64,000 nt of DNA from Coprinopsis marcescibilis (GCA_004369085.1 ML210237.1:47732-111731), one strand, 5' to 3'; positions 9,861 through 22,859 are shown, numbered from the stretch's first letter. Made by a program: numbers and translations. The notes: a model not told the origin generated them from the sequence alone.

Positions 9861-12233
9861 TCATGAGTCAGAGGAGCCTCCTGCATCGCATATATCGTAA
9901 GCACAGCGCAAGGCCTTCAATTCCTCTCGTTTTCGGTTGTACTCGTTAATAAGGTCTGCAAACTCGTCCGGTCCCATGAGGTCGTCGTCCTCTTCTGAAC
10001 CGGGACCCTTTGCAAGTTTCCTGAGTTTCTCGGTCTGAATCCTGACCTGGAGCCAGCTGCCCATGTATTCGGTGTACTTGGTGTCGTACTTTGACCTGAG
10101 AGTCTTTCTGTCGAAACGGGAGTAGTCGGTGGGAGGACGTGTCGTCGAGGCTATCGTATTTGAAGTGGGCTGAGCTATTGAGACCGGCACTTGGGACGTG
10201 TTGCCGTTTGACGAACCCGTCTTGTGTGAAGGTTGAGCGTGGTTTTTGGAAAGTCCCGTTGTCTGAGGGCGTCCACTGTCTTCATCTTCTGAGGAGGTGT
10301 AGATTGGGGACTTGCGTCGTAATTTGGCCGAGGAGCGATCCCTTCCTGAAGAATTTCCGTGTGCGGAGTAACGAGCGGATTCGTTCTTTCTCGAACTGTC
10401 GTAGTCTTCAACAGGTCGTTTGGGAAGAGGCGAGGAAGGCCGGTTGCGTTTTTGAGGGACGGGAGGTAAAGGTGAAGGTTCGCGCTTAATTGGTTTTGAG
10501 CGGGACGATTGATGACCTGCATCGTTCGCTTTGGACGGTCGATATTCTCTGTCAGACTCCTCACGCTTGGGTTTGATCTGAGGGACAGACAATGGCGAGT
10601 GTTCCGTTTTGCGACGCTTTTGAGGGTGACTGGACTGTTTATAATCAGAATCGTCGTCGTTGGCTGGTCGGCGGCTGCCTTCCCTCCGCTTGTTAATGGT
10701 GCTGGCATCGGAGAACTCCCCTTCTTCCTTCTCCCTGCGAGAAAGACGGGAAATGGGGTCCCGATCGACTGTTCGCTTCTTTGATCGTCTGTCAATGTCG
10801 GATTCGGTGTTGCTTTCATCACCATATGCCCTTGAGCGCTGTGACACCTTCGCAGCTTGCTTCGAGCTGGAGCTGGAGCCTGGTTCGCGAGCAGATGGAA
10901 GATCGTTTGCCCTACGGCTGGATGCCTTGGAATCTCCGGAGGTTGTAGGAGGCCGAGACGAAGACCCGGAATGAAGCCGTTCGTTGTTTGAGGAAGGGTG
11001 TGGTTTGCCATTGTCTCTTGAGCCATCCAGACCTTTGGACGATGTATTTCGTGGACGGTCATCTTGAGCTGACGTTTGTGCGACACTGCTGGCTTTCGAC
11101 GAGTATGGTCGGTCCCGGTTATCAGTGGATGCTGATGGCCGCTTGATTGGTGGTTCACCTGGCTGGTTGCTAGATTTGCGCAAGGACAGCGAACTCGAAG
11201 ATGTCTTTGTGGTAACCTCGCTTGAAGTGGCGGTGGATCGAGTAGCAATATGTCCCCACAGAGGACTGCTTTCAGGAATTCCAAGGTCCTTGAGCTTGGT
11301 ACTCGCCTCGGCACATACTCGTGTTCTAAGGGACTCTGACCATTTCGGCCATTCATGAGGACGGACTTCGGTCCATGAGCGCAGTTTCAGTCGATACGTT
11401 TTGTCGCTCTTCTTCACCAAATCAGCGACCTAGTTTATAATTAATAACCGGAAAGAGGATACAGATAAAACACACACGTCTGTAATAACTTGCAACACCA
11501 ACTGCCTTGTTGATGGTCCACAGGTACGACCGCCGACAGCAAGCACCACTTCGTCCTCGGTCCTGTCTTCTGTGGCCAAGAAATGAATGACCCGTTTCCG
11601 GAGGTTGTTGGCACTATCTGCGGAGATTTTGAGAAGTGGGCTGGATTCTGCAGGCTTTGAGGATGATGACGCAGATGCAAAGGGCTTGCGAAACATGGAC
11701 GAAGCTGTCGATGGCGGCTGCTCTTTCTTCTTCTTCGACTTTGTCGAGGTCGTTGGTGTTGGCGGAGCGTCCAGTAGGATGGCCATCTTACTGGCTCGTT
11801 CACTTTCGACCTCATTCTTGCGCTCCCGAATCTTCTCTCCAACACTTTCTCCAAGTTCGCGCTGTACTGTAAACTTTCCCACTACGTTGGCGTGCAGTTT
11901 GAATGGAGGACTTTTTTTGGCTGCTGACGATGCTCGAAGATAGACTTCATGGGGCGATTGGTCCATCTGACCTGGAGCCATTGAGAAGAAGGACTTTCCG
12001 ATGTGGATTCCCTAGAGGACGTGTTAATTTGTGATCTTTCAAGGGGACCTGCGCCGTACTGGTTTGCTGCCAAACTGAAATTCCACTGGGGGGTGGTTTG
12101 GAAAGGCCTGGAGTGCTTCATAAGTCTCTGGGGTCATGCGCACAATCATGGCTTGCTTTGGCTTTGAAAGAATGGCATCTCCTGGCCTTGAGTAGCCCAA
12201 AAGGGAGAAGGAGCCATTAGTGGGCAAGGGCAT
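9861..12233 (-). CDS. ELL-type RNA polymerase II elongation factor
   Basis: ELL proteins suppress Pol II pausing and work with EAF. The start is MPLPTNGSFSLLGYSRP (ATG 12231-12233); the N-terminal ELL domain contains SKPKQAMIVRMTPETYEAL and GIHIGKSFFSMAPG. Two introns are readable: about 12009-12054 (joining FGSKP to GIHIG) and about 11431-11478 (joining VITD to VADLVKKSDKTYRLK). A winged-helix-like part (SANNLRKRVIHFLATEDRTEDEVVLAVGG) is followed by a very long Ser/Arg/Lys-rich linker. The C terminus has an occludin/ELL-type helical domain (KTLRSKYDTKYTEYMGSWLQ...FADLINEYNRKREELKAL). Basidiomycete ELLs are long, as here (about 750 residues). The call rests on the N- and C-terminal patterns together. 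Confidence 0.82.
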
Positions 12234-12429
12234 TGTGTCGACGCTGTGGTCAACGGTTCGGATTTGCGAATAAGTTAACGTATGCTCGAATACGACGAAA
12301 GCTACAGCCCCAACATATAATCTGGGCAGGACGGGTGATGGTGGGGGAGGGTAGAGACTGATTGGCGGTGGGCGGCTGCCTTGTTGTATTGTTTGGACCA
12401 CTGCACTCAACATAAACAATCACTTTCAA

Positions 12430-13539
12430 TTAATTCAAGTGCTCCTCTAAATACAACGAAAACTTGGACGCTATTTGTTCTGCTGCCCAATCCACCCGGC
12501 CCTGTTCTGTAGATCCAAGCGTGATGGCCTTTTTGTGAACTGTGACAAACTGACGCTTGAGCCGTTGCAGCTCTGACAGAGTGATGTTACGCGGAGGCAA
12601 ACTCAGGGTCACGGTAATCTCTGATGATAATCTGACTTTGACAGGGCCACCTCCAGCTCCGGTATTGGAGACTTCGGCCAAAATACCAGATACCATGCTA
12701 TTGGCAGTCTGTTCAAGGACATGCAGGGCGTCGGAGGGTGCTTTTGCGACCTGATGATAACCAACCCCAGGTAAGGTGAGGGCCTGTCTGTTTTGAACGA
12801 GAACGTACGGAAAGTGTTGCGCCGTTCGGAGGTTTAACGTTTCCTTTGGTTATGGAGTCCCAAATAGCATCGGCAGGGACAGACTCGTCTGTCCAAAGAA
12901 TGGTGAAGAGGGGCGAGTCCCATCGGACCATTGACGATGGCTCTTCGTATCTCATGATTAGGTTGTCCAAACTGGAGGGGTTGTTGAATCTAAATGGACA
13001 TTGCAGACTGGGATTACGCACGTTTCAGACGAATAGCATTTACCATCTTGGCGGACAGCATTCCATTCTCGACAAGTATCAGGGGGAGCAACGACATATA
13101 TCTGGGCAACACGGTGCTGAGCAGAGAACCGACTTGGATACGAAGCTGACATACGGTGCAGACACGGAGTTTCATTTCCCTTGCAGCACAGTAGATCTGG
13201 TAACGGAACCCCTTGATGTAGTTGAGGGAGTCGACGATGAGAATCTTGTCCTGGGCCATATGACGCTGGATGGCAGCAAACAGAGAGCCTCTGGCAGGCT
13301 TTTCCGACCGCGAGTCTTTGCTACGACGGTGACGAATGGGATATATGGTGAGGCGATAAATGCATACCATTGTAGACGCTGCGATCTAGATTCAACTGGT
13401 CGTCGTCGAGGACGGCCACAGCCTTGAAAGGACCTGTGTATGTGGGGTCAGCGATGTATGTATCGAGCGAGGCTTTGATTTGGGCTGTGCGGGACGTCTT
13501 GCCCGACGAGGGGAAGCCAGAGACAGTGAGGAGGGCCAT
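12430..13539 (-). CDS. KTI12: Kti12, Elongator-associated P-loop ATPase
   Basis: Kti12 is a PSTK-like P-loop ATPase that binds tRNA and supports Elongator in wobble-uridine modification. The start is MALLTVSGFPSSGKTSRTAQ, with the P-loop GFPSSGKT at 8-15. Later motifs are KPARGSLFAAIQRHMAQDKILIVD (Walker B-like ILIVDSLNYIKGFRYQIYC), CREWN, LIMRYEEPSSMVRWDSPLFT and the C-terminal helix-rich TLSELQRLKRQFVTVHKK. Several short introns break the gene. It diverges from the LIM-RhoGAP gene over 194 bases. Confidence 0.93.
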
Positions 13540-13733
13540 TTGAATATTCAATTGTGAAAGTGTTGAGAAAAGATAATTGGATTTGTGACCGTCCTCGTGA
13601 CGTGTGACAACCGGCGGAAGCTGAGCGGTCAATTCTACCCACAATCATATCACGACTTGAACTCTTCCTCGTCGTCCCACACAGCGAGCAAGCCTCGTTC
13701 TTCATCGCCAGCAGCTAGTCTATTGGCCTCCTC

Positions 13734-16700
13734 ATGTCTCTCCCAGTCGACTTGCCTCTTCGCGAACAGTCCCATTTCAATATTCAACAGAACGGTCGCG
13801 AGGCACAACCAGAACAGTCCCTCGATGACAGGCTTTGTCCAGGCTGCAAGAAATCCGCCGTTAGCGAGAACGGCGGTCTCGTCGTCGCCTTTGGGTCAGC
13901 TTATTTCGCTCTGGCTGCACTATATCCTTATCGTCTTGCATTTCTAGCTCTTCCTTCTTCCACGTTGATTGCTTCAAGTGCGCCAAATGCCGCAACCAAG
14001 TAAACGCCGACACAAATCTCCTGCTGCTGTCTGACGGCTCTCCCATTTGCGCCAATTGCTCCTATTCCTGCAATGTCTGTCGTCAGCCTATATTGGACGA
14101 GGCGATTATGGCCGGCGACGACTCCTACCACGCACACTGCTTCAAGTGCAAGGTCTGCAAGAGCCGCATCGACGAGCTCGTCTTTGCCAAAACCAGCCAG
14201 GGGATCTATTGCATGAAATGTCATAACGAACGCATGATTAGGATACGGAAGCACACGCAAAAGAAGGCGGAACGGGAGAAGGCTCAGGGTGGGAGCGGTT
14301 CCTCCAAATCTCGCGAACGCGATGCTCGAAATTACCATCGAGAAAATACAGTAAGAATCAAGCAATGTCCCTCATCCGTTTCGATACTAATACTGAACCA
14401 GAAACCGTCTTCTCCGAGCTACAACAGTCTGTCACACAACATCTCATCCCAACCATCCAACTCACAAGCATCTCTCACGCAACAAGACGATTCACGGAGG
14501 CAGCAAAACATCTCGCGGACACCATCTCTCGCGACCTCACAACCTGGCAACAGCCTCAACGCTCAGAAATCTAGCCCTCCCATTGCCCCTGTCTTCTCTT
14601 CCACCCCCAGTGTTTCTGTAACTGTCGACCCACCCCTGAACCCCAACCCCGAGCCTGCAAATGGAGACAAGCAACACCCGACCAAGCAACAGACATTACC
14701 CCTTCCGAGCAATAACTCCAGTTGGAGCTCGAGGAGAAGCAGCAGTTACGATGATGGGAGCATGAAGAGCTGGTCCGAACTTGGGTTCCAGACAGCACCG
14801 TCATCTAACTCTAATGGCCTATCGGTTACCTCACGACGCGACAAACGCCGTTCAATTAACCCAGGTCTCTCGTTGACACCGTTCAGTGAGACGACCCCCG
14901 GCGCGGGCACCAACGGTTCTGACAGCCGCCCAAGATCTGCAACTCTTGACCAATTCGTAACATCCGACCTGAGGTCTGACTCCCCTCGCGGAGGCAGCGA
15001 TGCTAATGATCGGAGGACCTCCAACTCTAGCTCCTTACATAGTGTACACTCTTCAAGCTCTCAAGTACCCCGAGATATCACCCGTTCCCGCTCGCCCTCC
15101 TTTGCCGATCATCAAGACGACACAATCGTACTGCGATCCCCCATTGTTGAATCATACGGCGACAGCACCCATGTTCCCAATCCCGGTGGTCCCCACGGAG
15201 AGAGAATGTCGGCGGGCCTCAGCCCAAACAATCCAAGGTCCAATTTTGCGGCTCAACAACTGCAGCGCTTATCCACCACATCAAGTTTGAGCGCTGATAC
15301 ACATCGTTCTGGTGGTGGCTCACGGTCTGCGTCCCCAGCCTACCGGGCAGACGTGCCGCATGGCATAGAAAGCGGGACTGACACCGACGACGACGGGCCA
15401 TCCATGAATCAGTCTCGCCGCGATTCATTGCCCCCAGCTCCTCCCCCGAAAGATGGTCGGCTGGATACAAAGTCTCCATCTCTTGACGGGCACGATCAGG
15501 ACCTTTCCGACGCGGAAACATCCCAAATTTCACGCACGTCACATTCCACTTACATCGCACCCGCTCTCCCTCCCATCCGAATGTCCCTGACGAGCGACCT
15601 GTCAGACTTTTTGAATGGCAAGTCTATCAGCGACCTGGCAGCCATGTCCGAGCAACCCTTTTCAAGAGCGAGTTTCCTCCAGAATTCTGGTTCCCAAAAC
15701 TTGTCCGACATCGTTGAGGAGGGCGGTGGTAGCCTTCCTGACACGCCGACGATGGAGGCATCATCATCCAACGGACATGGGTCCTCCGGCCATGATGAAA
15801 AATTGGATTCGTTGTCAGATCTGAATGGCTTCAGCTCTTCTCAGAGTTCCACGATCAGCCAGTCGACCGTCGTTGCACCTTCACCAGCGCCGATACCACG
15901 TCAAAAGGCCTCCGCAGCAGATATCGTCACGACACGGCTACGAGAAGCACTTGCAAATTCCAAAGAACGGGGTGCACAACAGTTGAAGCTCGATCGTGCA
16001 TTTGTGGAAGCGATCCTGTCTACCTTGGATTCACGCACGTCCGATTTGGCTCAAATGAAGAACAAGTTTGATGGAGTCAGGGTAAGTTTATCAATTGAGG
16101 TTGGTTGTTGTCTCTCACGCGTTCCCCAGCGAGCTAGCAAACAGTACATCGAAGGCTTCAATGTTGCACAGACCGAATACGACCGCGAGTTGAAGGCCCG
16201 TCGCGATGTTGAACGAGAGGTTACGAGGCTACGTGTGCTGTTATCGGGTCAGGCAGCTCAGTTAAGCGCACTATCGGGCGACACCAAGCGTCAAGAAGTC
16301 CGCCAGCAAATGTCAAAAGAAATAACCGACAACTTGGATGGGTTGGAAAGCGATGTTTCTCGGTTGAAGACCGAGCGAGACATGGCACTTGCAGAAATGG
16401 AAGAAATTGCTGTGGCGAAGAGGTATACATATCCCAGAATGCGACATGAATGCCAGTGATGCTGACGTTTTCTTCTTAGCACACCTGATGCAGCGCCTGC
16501 ATCGCTAGGTAGGACATTTACGAAGCGGTTGGATGGCATCAAGAACCAGTACCAGCGCGACCTCCTTTCGCTTCAGCAAAAGAGGGGGCAGTTGAATCGC
16601 GAAATTGCAGAGTTGAAGGCCGTTCGCGACGTTTTCTTGGAGGAAACGGCGGTCCTCAACGCCAGGAACGAGGAACTTGCTCAGCTTAGCACAGTCTATC

Positions 16701-18075
16701 TGCGTAACGGTGATAACGCCAGGGTCCCAGGTGCAGCCGTTCCAAGGGCACCAGCGTTCCAGCAGCAGCAAAGCGGCGCACCGTCTCTAAGTACGTCAAC
16801 CAGCAGCACGTCCACCATTTACGAAGAGCCCTCCGATCCGCGTTTCATCAAGGTAATCAAGCCCGACCAGGAGCTCGCAACGCCAGCCAAAAAGTTCAAG
16901 TGGCCAGGTTCTTCAAAGACCAAAGACGCCGTGGCGTCGCCCAGCAACAATGGAAACGGTGTGGAGTTCACCAAGTCGAAGGCTCATATCGAACACAATT
17001 TCCAGCAAGTCAGCCTGTTGAACTTTACCCGGTGCAAGCATTGTGGCGACAAGATGTGGGGCTCACAACTTCGTTGCACTGGTATGTGGACTTTTCTCAA
17101 ATAACAAATGATTATGCTGATTTACTTCTTAGTTTGCTCTACATCGATTCATGTTCGGTGCATTGCATATGTTCAAATTCCTTGTATGCATCAACAACCG
17201 ACAACTAGTACAATTAAAGAGCCGGAGCCACCTGCAGTGCCGCTTCGTAAGTACCTGTGTGTTCACCTCTGAACTTTTGGTTAAACCGATTGTTAGCACC
17301 CTCGATGTTTGGACGTGATTTAGTCGAGCAAGTACATGCGGACTCCAAGGATGGCGAACGCCAAATCCCCGTCATTGTCGAGAAATGTGTGAATGCTGTG
17401 GAAAGCAGAGGTATGTGATTCCACCCGTGTCGTGTGCTCTTCGCTTACACTTGTTTCCCAAGCTCTCGACTATGAAGGTATCTACCGGAAAACGGGCGGT
17501 TCCGGATTACAGCGAACCATCACACAGCTCTTTGAGCGCGGAGATTACGATTCATTTGACCTCGAGGACACAGATCGTTTCAACGACATTTGTAGTGTCA
17601 CATCTGTGCTGAAGAATTACTTCAGATCACTTCCGGTTCCGTTGTTGACTTTTGATTTGCATGATCAGTTCATTGCAACCATCATGCAACGGGATTCGCC
17701 TTCGAAGCACGAGGCCTTGATCGACCTCGTAGACCAACTACCCACAGAACATTATGACACTGTGCGGAAACTGATGATCCATCTCAATCAGTAAGTGGGC
17801 ATCAAGTTTGCCAAGATGCATTGCTAATTTTGTCTTCCCAGTGTTCGACTGCAGAGTGATATTAACCGCATGACTGCTCGCAACCTTGGGGTTGTGTTTG
17901 GCCGTACGTTTGTTTCTTGATTGATGTTACAGATATCTGACCTTGTGCCTGTTACCCAGCCACGCTAATGAGATCGAGGGATCCTGGCGCTGAGTTCAGC
18001 GACATGGCTGGTAAAGCCCTTTTCATCGAATGGCTAATTGAAAACGCCCCGGAGATTTTCGAAGAAACGGATTAA
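13734..18075 (+). CDS. Rho GTPase-activating protein with two LIM domains, C1 domain and RhoGAP
   Basis: Stimulates GTP hydrolysis by a Rho/Cdc42-type GTPase, so it probably controls polarity or cell-wall synthesis. Order: LIM 1 (CPGCKK..., split by an intron at about 13888-13940 before SSFFHVDCFKCAKC), LIM 2 (CNVCRQPILDEAIMAG...YHAHCFKCKVC), a roughly 500-residue Ser-rich linker, a coiled coil (about 16100-16760), a C1 zinc finger (HNFQQVSLLNFTRCKHCGDK...CSTSIHVRC) and RhoGAP (LDYEGIYRKTGG with the arginine finger R in YRKTG; SLPVPLLTF; MTARNLGVVFGPTLMRS). The start was chosen because MSLPVDLP is the first ATG in frame before LIM 1. It resembles fungal Rga proteins; S. cerevisiae Rga1/2 lack the C1. 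Confidence 0.92.
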
Positions 18076-18330
18076 ATCTATAACCAATGTTACGGCTTTT
18101 ACGATATATTTTGCATTCATTCACATTCGGATTATGATCCCTTGTATTTCTCTGATTTATTCCATATCTGTATCTCTCTCTTTCTCTCTCTCTTTCTATC
18201 TCTATACCCTTTGGATACCTTCTACAGGGATGTAAACTAGACCGGATTTATACAAACTTCTGTCAACATAAATATATTTAGCCGGTTGACATGATACCAA
18301 CATGATAATGGTATGGATTGATAAAAACTA

Positions 18331-20200
18331 TTAGGCTTGCTCTCTGGCGGCTCGCTTGGTTTTTTTCGTAGCTGGATCGTTCTTCAAAGTGCAGTAAAGG
18401 AAGTGACGGCGGGGACCTGATGCTGCTCCTGCAACTGCCGCTACCGCGACACGGGCTCCAATCGGTGTAATCTCAGTACCGCTTCCACGAACGCCGAGGG
18501 AGAACATCCGATCAAAGACTGTTACATGGGTTGAGCTGCGTGGAGATGTATGTTGGAGAAACATACGAGTTGCGGTGAACGCTTTTGCGCTAGCTTGACA
18601 GGCTGTCTGAGTCAAAGACAACGGAGGACTGACACCTTCCAGCATCCTTAAATAACGGAAAACCATGGAGGGTTGCGGTGGACCTAGGTCTGCGGTCAAA
18701 TGTCGAACGAACGGGAAAAAAGAAAGATACACTTACCGAAACGGAAGACAGCGTGGTAGGCCTGCCTCCATTTCTCTTCCAACAAACGGGCACAGATCGC
18801 GGAATCAGGACATGTTGCACACTGGCATGTCTATTAGACTGTGTGATAGTTTGAGGCGCTTGACTTACGCATTGGTACTCCTTGGCTATCATGACCAACC
18901 CCAATTTGAGAACCCTTTCCAAAAACCAATTTCGCCTGCATGTGTAAAACTTAATTCAGGTTGCCTAGAGATATATATTAAAGATTCAGGTACCGTTTCT
19001 CCAGTTTAAGCAATGTCTCTTGAGACAGCGTGTTCAGTTCATCGTCCGACCAGCCGCCTGGGTTGTCCAGTACAAATCGACTAGATTCACGGTACAGTTC
19101 CTCCTCTTGGAAGAGTTCTGCGATCCGCAGGGCTTTGATGGGCCGACCGGCAGCATGCGTGAGGAGGAATGTCAGGCATTCTCGCTGAAGGGTAGGAACA
19201 CAGAGCTTGTGTGAGATGTTCATCAAGCCTTCAACGTTATTCCAGGTGATAGTGCACTCCAGGCTGCAGCCCGTCAGATACTGATAGGGCTCTTGGACAG
19301 GCAGAGACGTACTGTGGGTATACATATTTTAGAAAGTCATGGAAGATAGTCGCCTGGTCTAAGTTTTAACAGGCACTGGGAGAGGGATTACAAGTTGGAC
19401 ACCTACTCTTTCTTCCTTCAGTACTATAACTGCATCCGGTCCATTCTTTAGCCTGCGCTTGATCCTCGCATGTGCGGTGGACGGATATTGCTGCTTCGAG
19501 GGAGATTCTGGTTTCTGCTCCTGGGGATGAGGAGTGGTATTACAAGTGTGAAGTCCTTCCAGCTTGGCCAGACTGCCGTCTCTTGCTTGGACTTTGGCAG
19601 CATCAGACTCACCCCCATCTTCGGCATCGCTTTTCGCGATATCACTGTCAGTGAGGACGTCCAGATCATCGGGATCTGCATCTGGATCCATGGCAGCAAA
19701 TGTCATTTCTGTTGGAGTATCATGCTGCTTTGCTGCAGGATCCGAGGGTGGTTGGGAGATAGTGATAATCGAGGATATTGATTTAGGACGACCGGTTTCT
19801 GACCAGTTGCCACTCAAAGCGGCCTCAAAGAACGGGGATGCGAAGAACAATACTTCATTGTGAGCCCTGCGCACTGTTGTATGAGCTCTCTGCTGTTCTT
19901 TGAAAACATACGGGCCACCGACCAGAAGGTTGTGGTTTCGACGATAATCTTTACTGTTCCAGGATATTTGCTGTTCCTAGTGAAAGTTTCTTCGAGTTGT
20001 ATGGCCTCGTCGTCGTCCTCGTTGCTCCCGTCGGACACGATGTCGTCAGTCTCTTCCAGGAACCAAGGTGGGGACCCAGCTGAAGAACGAAATATCCCTG
20101 ATGCTGCAGCATGCGTTTCTGTAGGCGAGCTGAGCGAAGCAGAAGGGTTATGTCCTCTTGAATTCCTAGCAATTAGAATATGCGATGGGTTGGTCGTCAT
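18331..20200 (-). CDS. BTB/POZ domain protein
   Basis: BTB domains dimerise and often recruit Cul3, but fungal-specific BTB proteins mostly have unknown roles. The start is MTTNPSHILIARNSRGHN. After an acidic stretch the BTB begins YPGTVKIIVETTTFW and continues VLFFASPFFEAALSGNWSET. A long acidic, disordered insert then interrupts the BTB fold (MDPDADPDDLDVLTDSDIA), and the second half resumes with HDFLKYVYP-like and LMNISHKLCVPTLQRECLTF. A helical C-terminal half follows and ends in a basic tail (KKTKRAAREQA). At least four introns. This layout, a BTB split by an insert and with no Kelch or MATH partner, is common in Agaricomycetes. Confidence 0.8.
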
Positions 20201-20286
20201 TGCAGAACGGAAAGGGCTTTGACAGCAGAAACCTGGGATCCTGGACCCTGACGGCTCGATTAGGCAGCACTGATATTAATGTGAAA

Positions 20287-20369
20287 GGCGCTATAGTGTA
20301 GTGGTTATCACTCGGGATTCTGAGTTCGCTGGAATTTCCCGAAACCCAGGTTCGAACCCTGGTAGCGCC
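20287..20369 (+). tRNA. tRNA-Gln(CUG) with a 12-base intron
   Basis: Same cloverleaf and same mature 71 bases as the minus-strand copy at 5889-5976, anticodon CTG. The intron after position 37 is 12 bases (GTTCGCTGGAAT) and unrelated in sequence to the 17-base intron of the other copy. A run of five T follows about 10 bases downstream, a Pol III terminator. Confidence 0.93.
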
Positions 20370-20444
20370 TCCATTACTCTTTTTGTCCCGCTTCCATGGC
20401 TTCTTTGGTTTATCATGATTGTATTGCAACAGACTGAATAAAGT

Positions 20445-22737
20445 TTACTTCGAGTTCTCTAATTCGTCCAGTGACAAGGTATTCAATATCTTGCTGGTCA
20501 AGGGCCGTCTAGTCAAACGAGTAACATGTGTCCGCGGTTTGTTCGCAGGAGGCACAAGCACCGATTTGTACATGTCAAGCTCATTTTGCAGGTTGGCGTT
20601 ATCGGCGTTTCCTCTCTCTCGCTCGACCTCCAATTCCGCAACCTTCTGCTTGCAGTCCGCCAATTCGCGACGGATCCGATCGACATATACGATCCGCTGG
20701 GCTGGGTTGTGGTGTCCGAGAATCTGAGCATTAAAATCAGCGAGGTTTACCGCTTCATCTTCTGCGACTTTATTTCGCGCCAACAGAGAATCCACTTTCT
20801 GGTTTAAAGAGTCGAATGCAATCCGGTAGTGTTCGAGACTTGCTAGTTCAGACGTGAGTCTATGCGAAAATGTCAGCATAACTACTCAGTCTGGGACAGA
20901 AAAAAAAAAGGTTTCTACCCATCGATCTCGTCCCGAAGTCCTTCTTCAGCCATTCGATATTTTTGGACAGTAGAGGCCAAACGCTGGATGTGTGTCCTTT
21001 CCTTGTCCAAGGTAGCCTGATGCAGCGAATCTATTGCGTTTAGTTGCGATTCCTGTTCAGCCACTTTGCTTTGCAAGGCCTGAAGCTCGGTTTCTGCGCT
21101 GTTCCGCTGCATGGTTGCTAAAGCGAAACTTTCCTGTGCCTTCAAGTATTCGTTCTGCATCATTTCGAGACGTCCGGCGATTGCTTCGTGAGACGCGAGA
21201 GTCTCTGACAGCTGAGTCGAATAACCGTCTGCCAGTTTTTCAGAGATCTGCAGTTGACGGTTGAGAATTGAGGTTGTCATCGCGAATTGTTCGCATTGGT
21301 TTCGATAAAAATGAGAAACAAGTTTGTACGTCTTCCGCTCCGCCAGTGCTACTTGCAATTCGTCTTGCGTGGTTGTCTGTTCAGTAACAACCACAAATTC
21401 GTCCGCGTTGTATGTTTGGTTTGTCTCTGCCAAGGTCTGGTAGAAGTCCAGCTCTTGGTTCGTGTCTTCCAGATGCTGGGTGAGAAGTCGGCGTTCACCC
21501 GTGACTTGGCGAACCAACTGGGCAAGCTCGACGACTTGAGCCTCCGAATTGGCGAGCTTTCGTTCCAGCTTCCAGTTCCGTGTCTGAGAAACAATCCATT
21601 CTCTTCGCAGTTCTGCAAATGTAGATTCTCGAACGCTTTGGGCGGAGAGGGTTGCAAACTCTGAGACTACACGGTTTAACATAATGCGATGTTGTTCAAG
21701 TTGGTCGAGGAGTTCTTCTTCGCGTGATGACGCTTGTTCTTGGGTGGCACGTAACGTGTTACGAAGCTCGTTAACTTCGTCTTTGCTTTGATTGAGCTGC
21801 ACCTTGAGGCTTCGGATGGCAGATTTAGAGTTTTCTTCGGCTTTTCGTTTGAGATCCTCGCATTGCCTCGCCAATGTTTCCTTATTTCGTTTCTCTGCCG
21901 CAAGGGATCTCTCCGCTTCGGCTACGATGGCGTCACGCTCCTTGATGTCTTGCTTCCGTTTATCTTCTGTTGCTTGCAAAGCAGCTTTCAGCTCTGCTAT
22001 TTGTGACGCCTCGAGTCGGAGCTTGTCCCTTTCGCTCTCGAATGCTCGCAGCTCGGATCGCAACTCTTTGACCTGTGTACTGTCCGAAGCACCTGCCTTC
22101 TTCAGCTCTTGTAATCGAGCGTCCAGCAGGGCCATTTGCCTTCTCTGTTTCTCAAGCGAGTCATTCTGCTCGGAGTGCTGCTTCTGGTGGCGTGCAAGTT
22201 CCATCTTGAGACGTTCTGTTTCTGCTTGGTGCTAACAGCCATTGAGCTAGGGGAATCGGCTGTGCTAAGGAACCTACCGTGCGTTTGCCTTCCTGATGGA
22301 CCCTCTCGAGATCATCGAGCTTTCGTTGAAGCACTGCATATCGATCGCCTGTTGCACTCGAGTGCGAGACATGGCGAGTCTGCGAGGGCTGGCCTAATGG
22401 CTTTGGGGGCATGGTTGGCATTGGCTCTGGTGAGGTAGCTATTGAAGAACGGTCAATCAAGGGCTCTCCATACGTAGCAGCATGCCTACATAGTCCTCGG
22501 CTTTGCTTGAATCGCTCTGTTGTTTCCAAGAATGCGCCTCGTTTGAGTAGATCGACGGATTCTGGTAGGACGGTCAGGCCACAGATTGCCACAAAGGCGT
22601 GTTACTCTTATTTACCTTGGGGATTGTAGGCGTTGGGAGCAGGGGTATCTGGGACTGTAGGCTGTCAGCATCAGTGTTTTTCAGGTGAATATGTACTTAC
22701 AATTTGGCTTATTGAACCTTTGACCTTTTGAGAACAT
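20445..22737 (-). CDS. Coiled-coil protein related to HMMR (hyaluronan-mediated motility receptor family)
   Basis: HMMR proteins are spindle and centrosome coiled-coil proteins. The start exon is MFSKGQRFNKPN (ATG 22735-22737), then an intron, then PDTPAPNAYNPQ, which matches the Pro-Gly-rich N-terminal HMMR motif (KxxRF...PgPgaY). A related repeat follows (LLKRGAFLETTERFKQSRG). More than 450 residues of nearly continuous coiled coil come next. The C terminus carries the HMMR-type signature LADFNAQILGHHNPAQRIVY, close to the metazoan ILGHxNxxQKI motif. Introns are visible near 22690, 22600, 22240 and 20885. It diverges from phosphatase 1 over 122 bases. The family match is by motif only; the microtubule role is inferred. 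Confidence 0.75.
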
Positions 22738-22859
22738 GGACTTGGGCGCGTAAAAGGCTTGTTTAACGCTGAACCAAACCGAACTCGCGGGAGTCACGTG
22801 ACGGTGCTGGATGGATATTCGAATTTCGAAGGAATTATTGAGGAATTATTGAGCTGTTT
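22738..22859. promoter_or_regulatory. Bidirectional promoter with palindromic E-box GTCACGTGAC (22793-22802)
   Basis: 122 bases between the HMMR-like and phosphatase 1 start codons. The 10-base palindrome is 56-58 bases from each ATG and matches RTCACGTG on both strands. Confidence 0.55.

Noticed and set aside
10139..11358. Long frames on both strands in the ELL linker
   Set aside because: Low-complexity Ser/Arg codons leave other frames open by chance; only the frame joined to the ELL N- and C-terminal domains is supported.
18165..18210. TCTCTCT-rich stretch as a microsatellite locus of interest
   Set aside because: Short imperfect pyrimidine run in the 3' region of the RhoGAP gene; ordinary for fungal UTRs.
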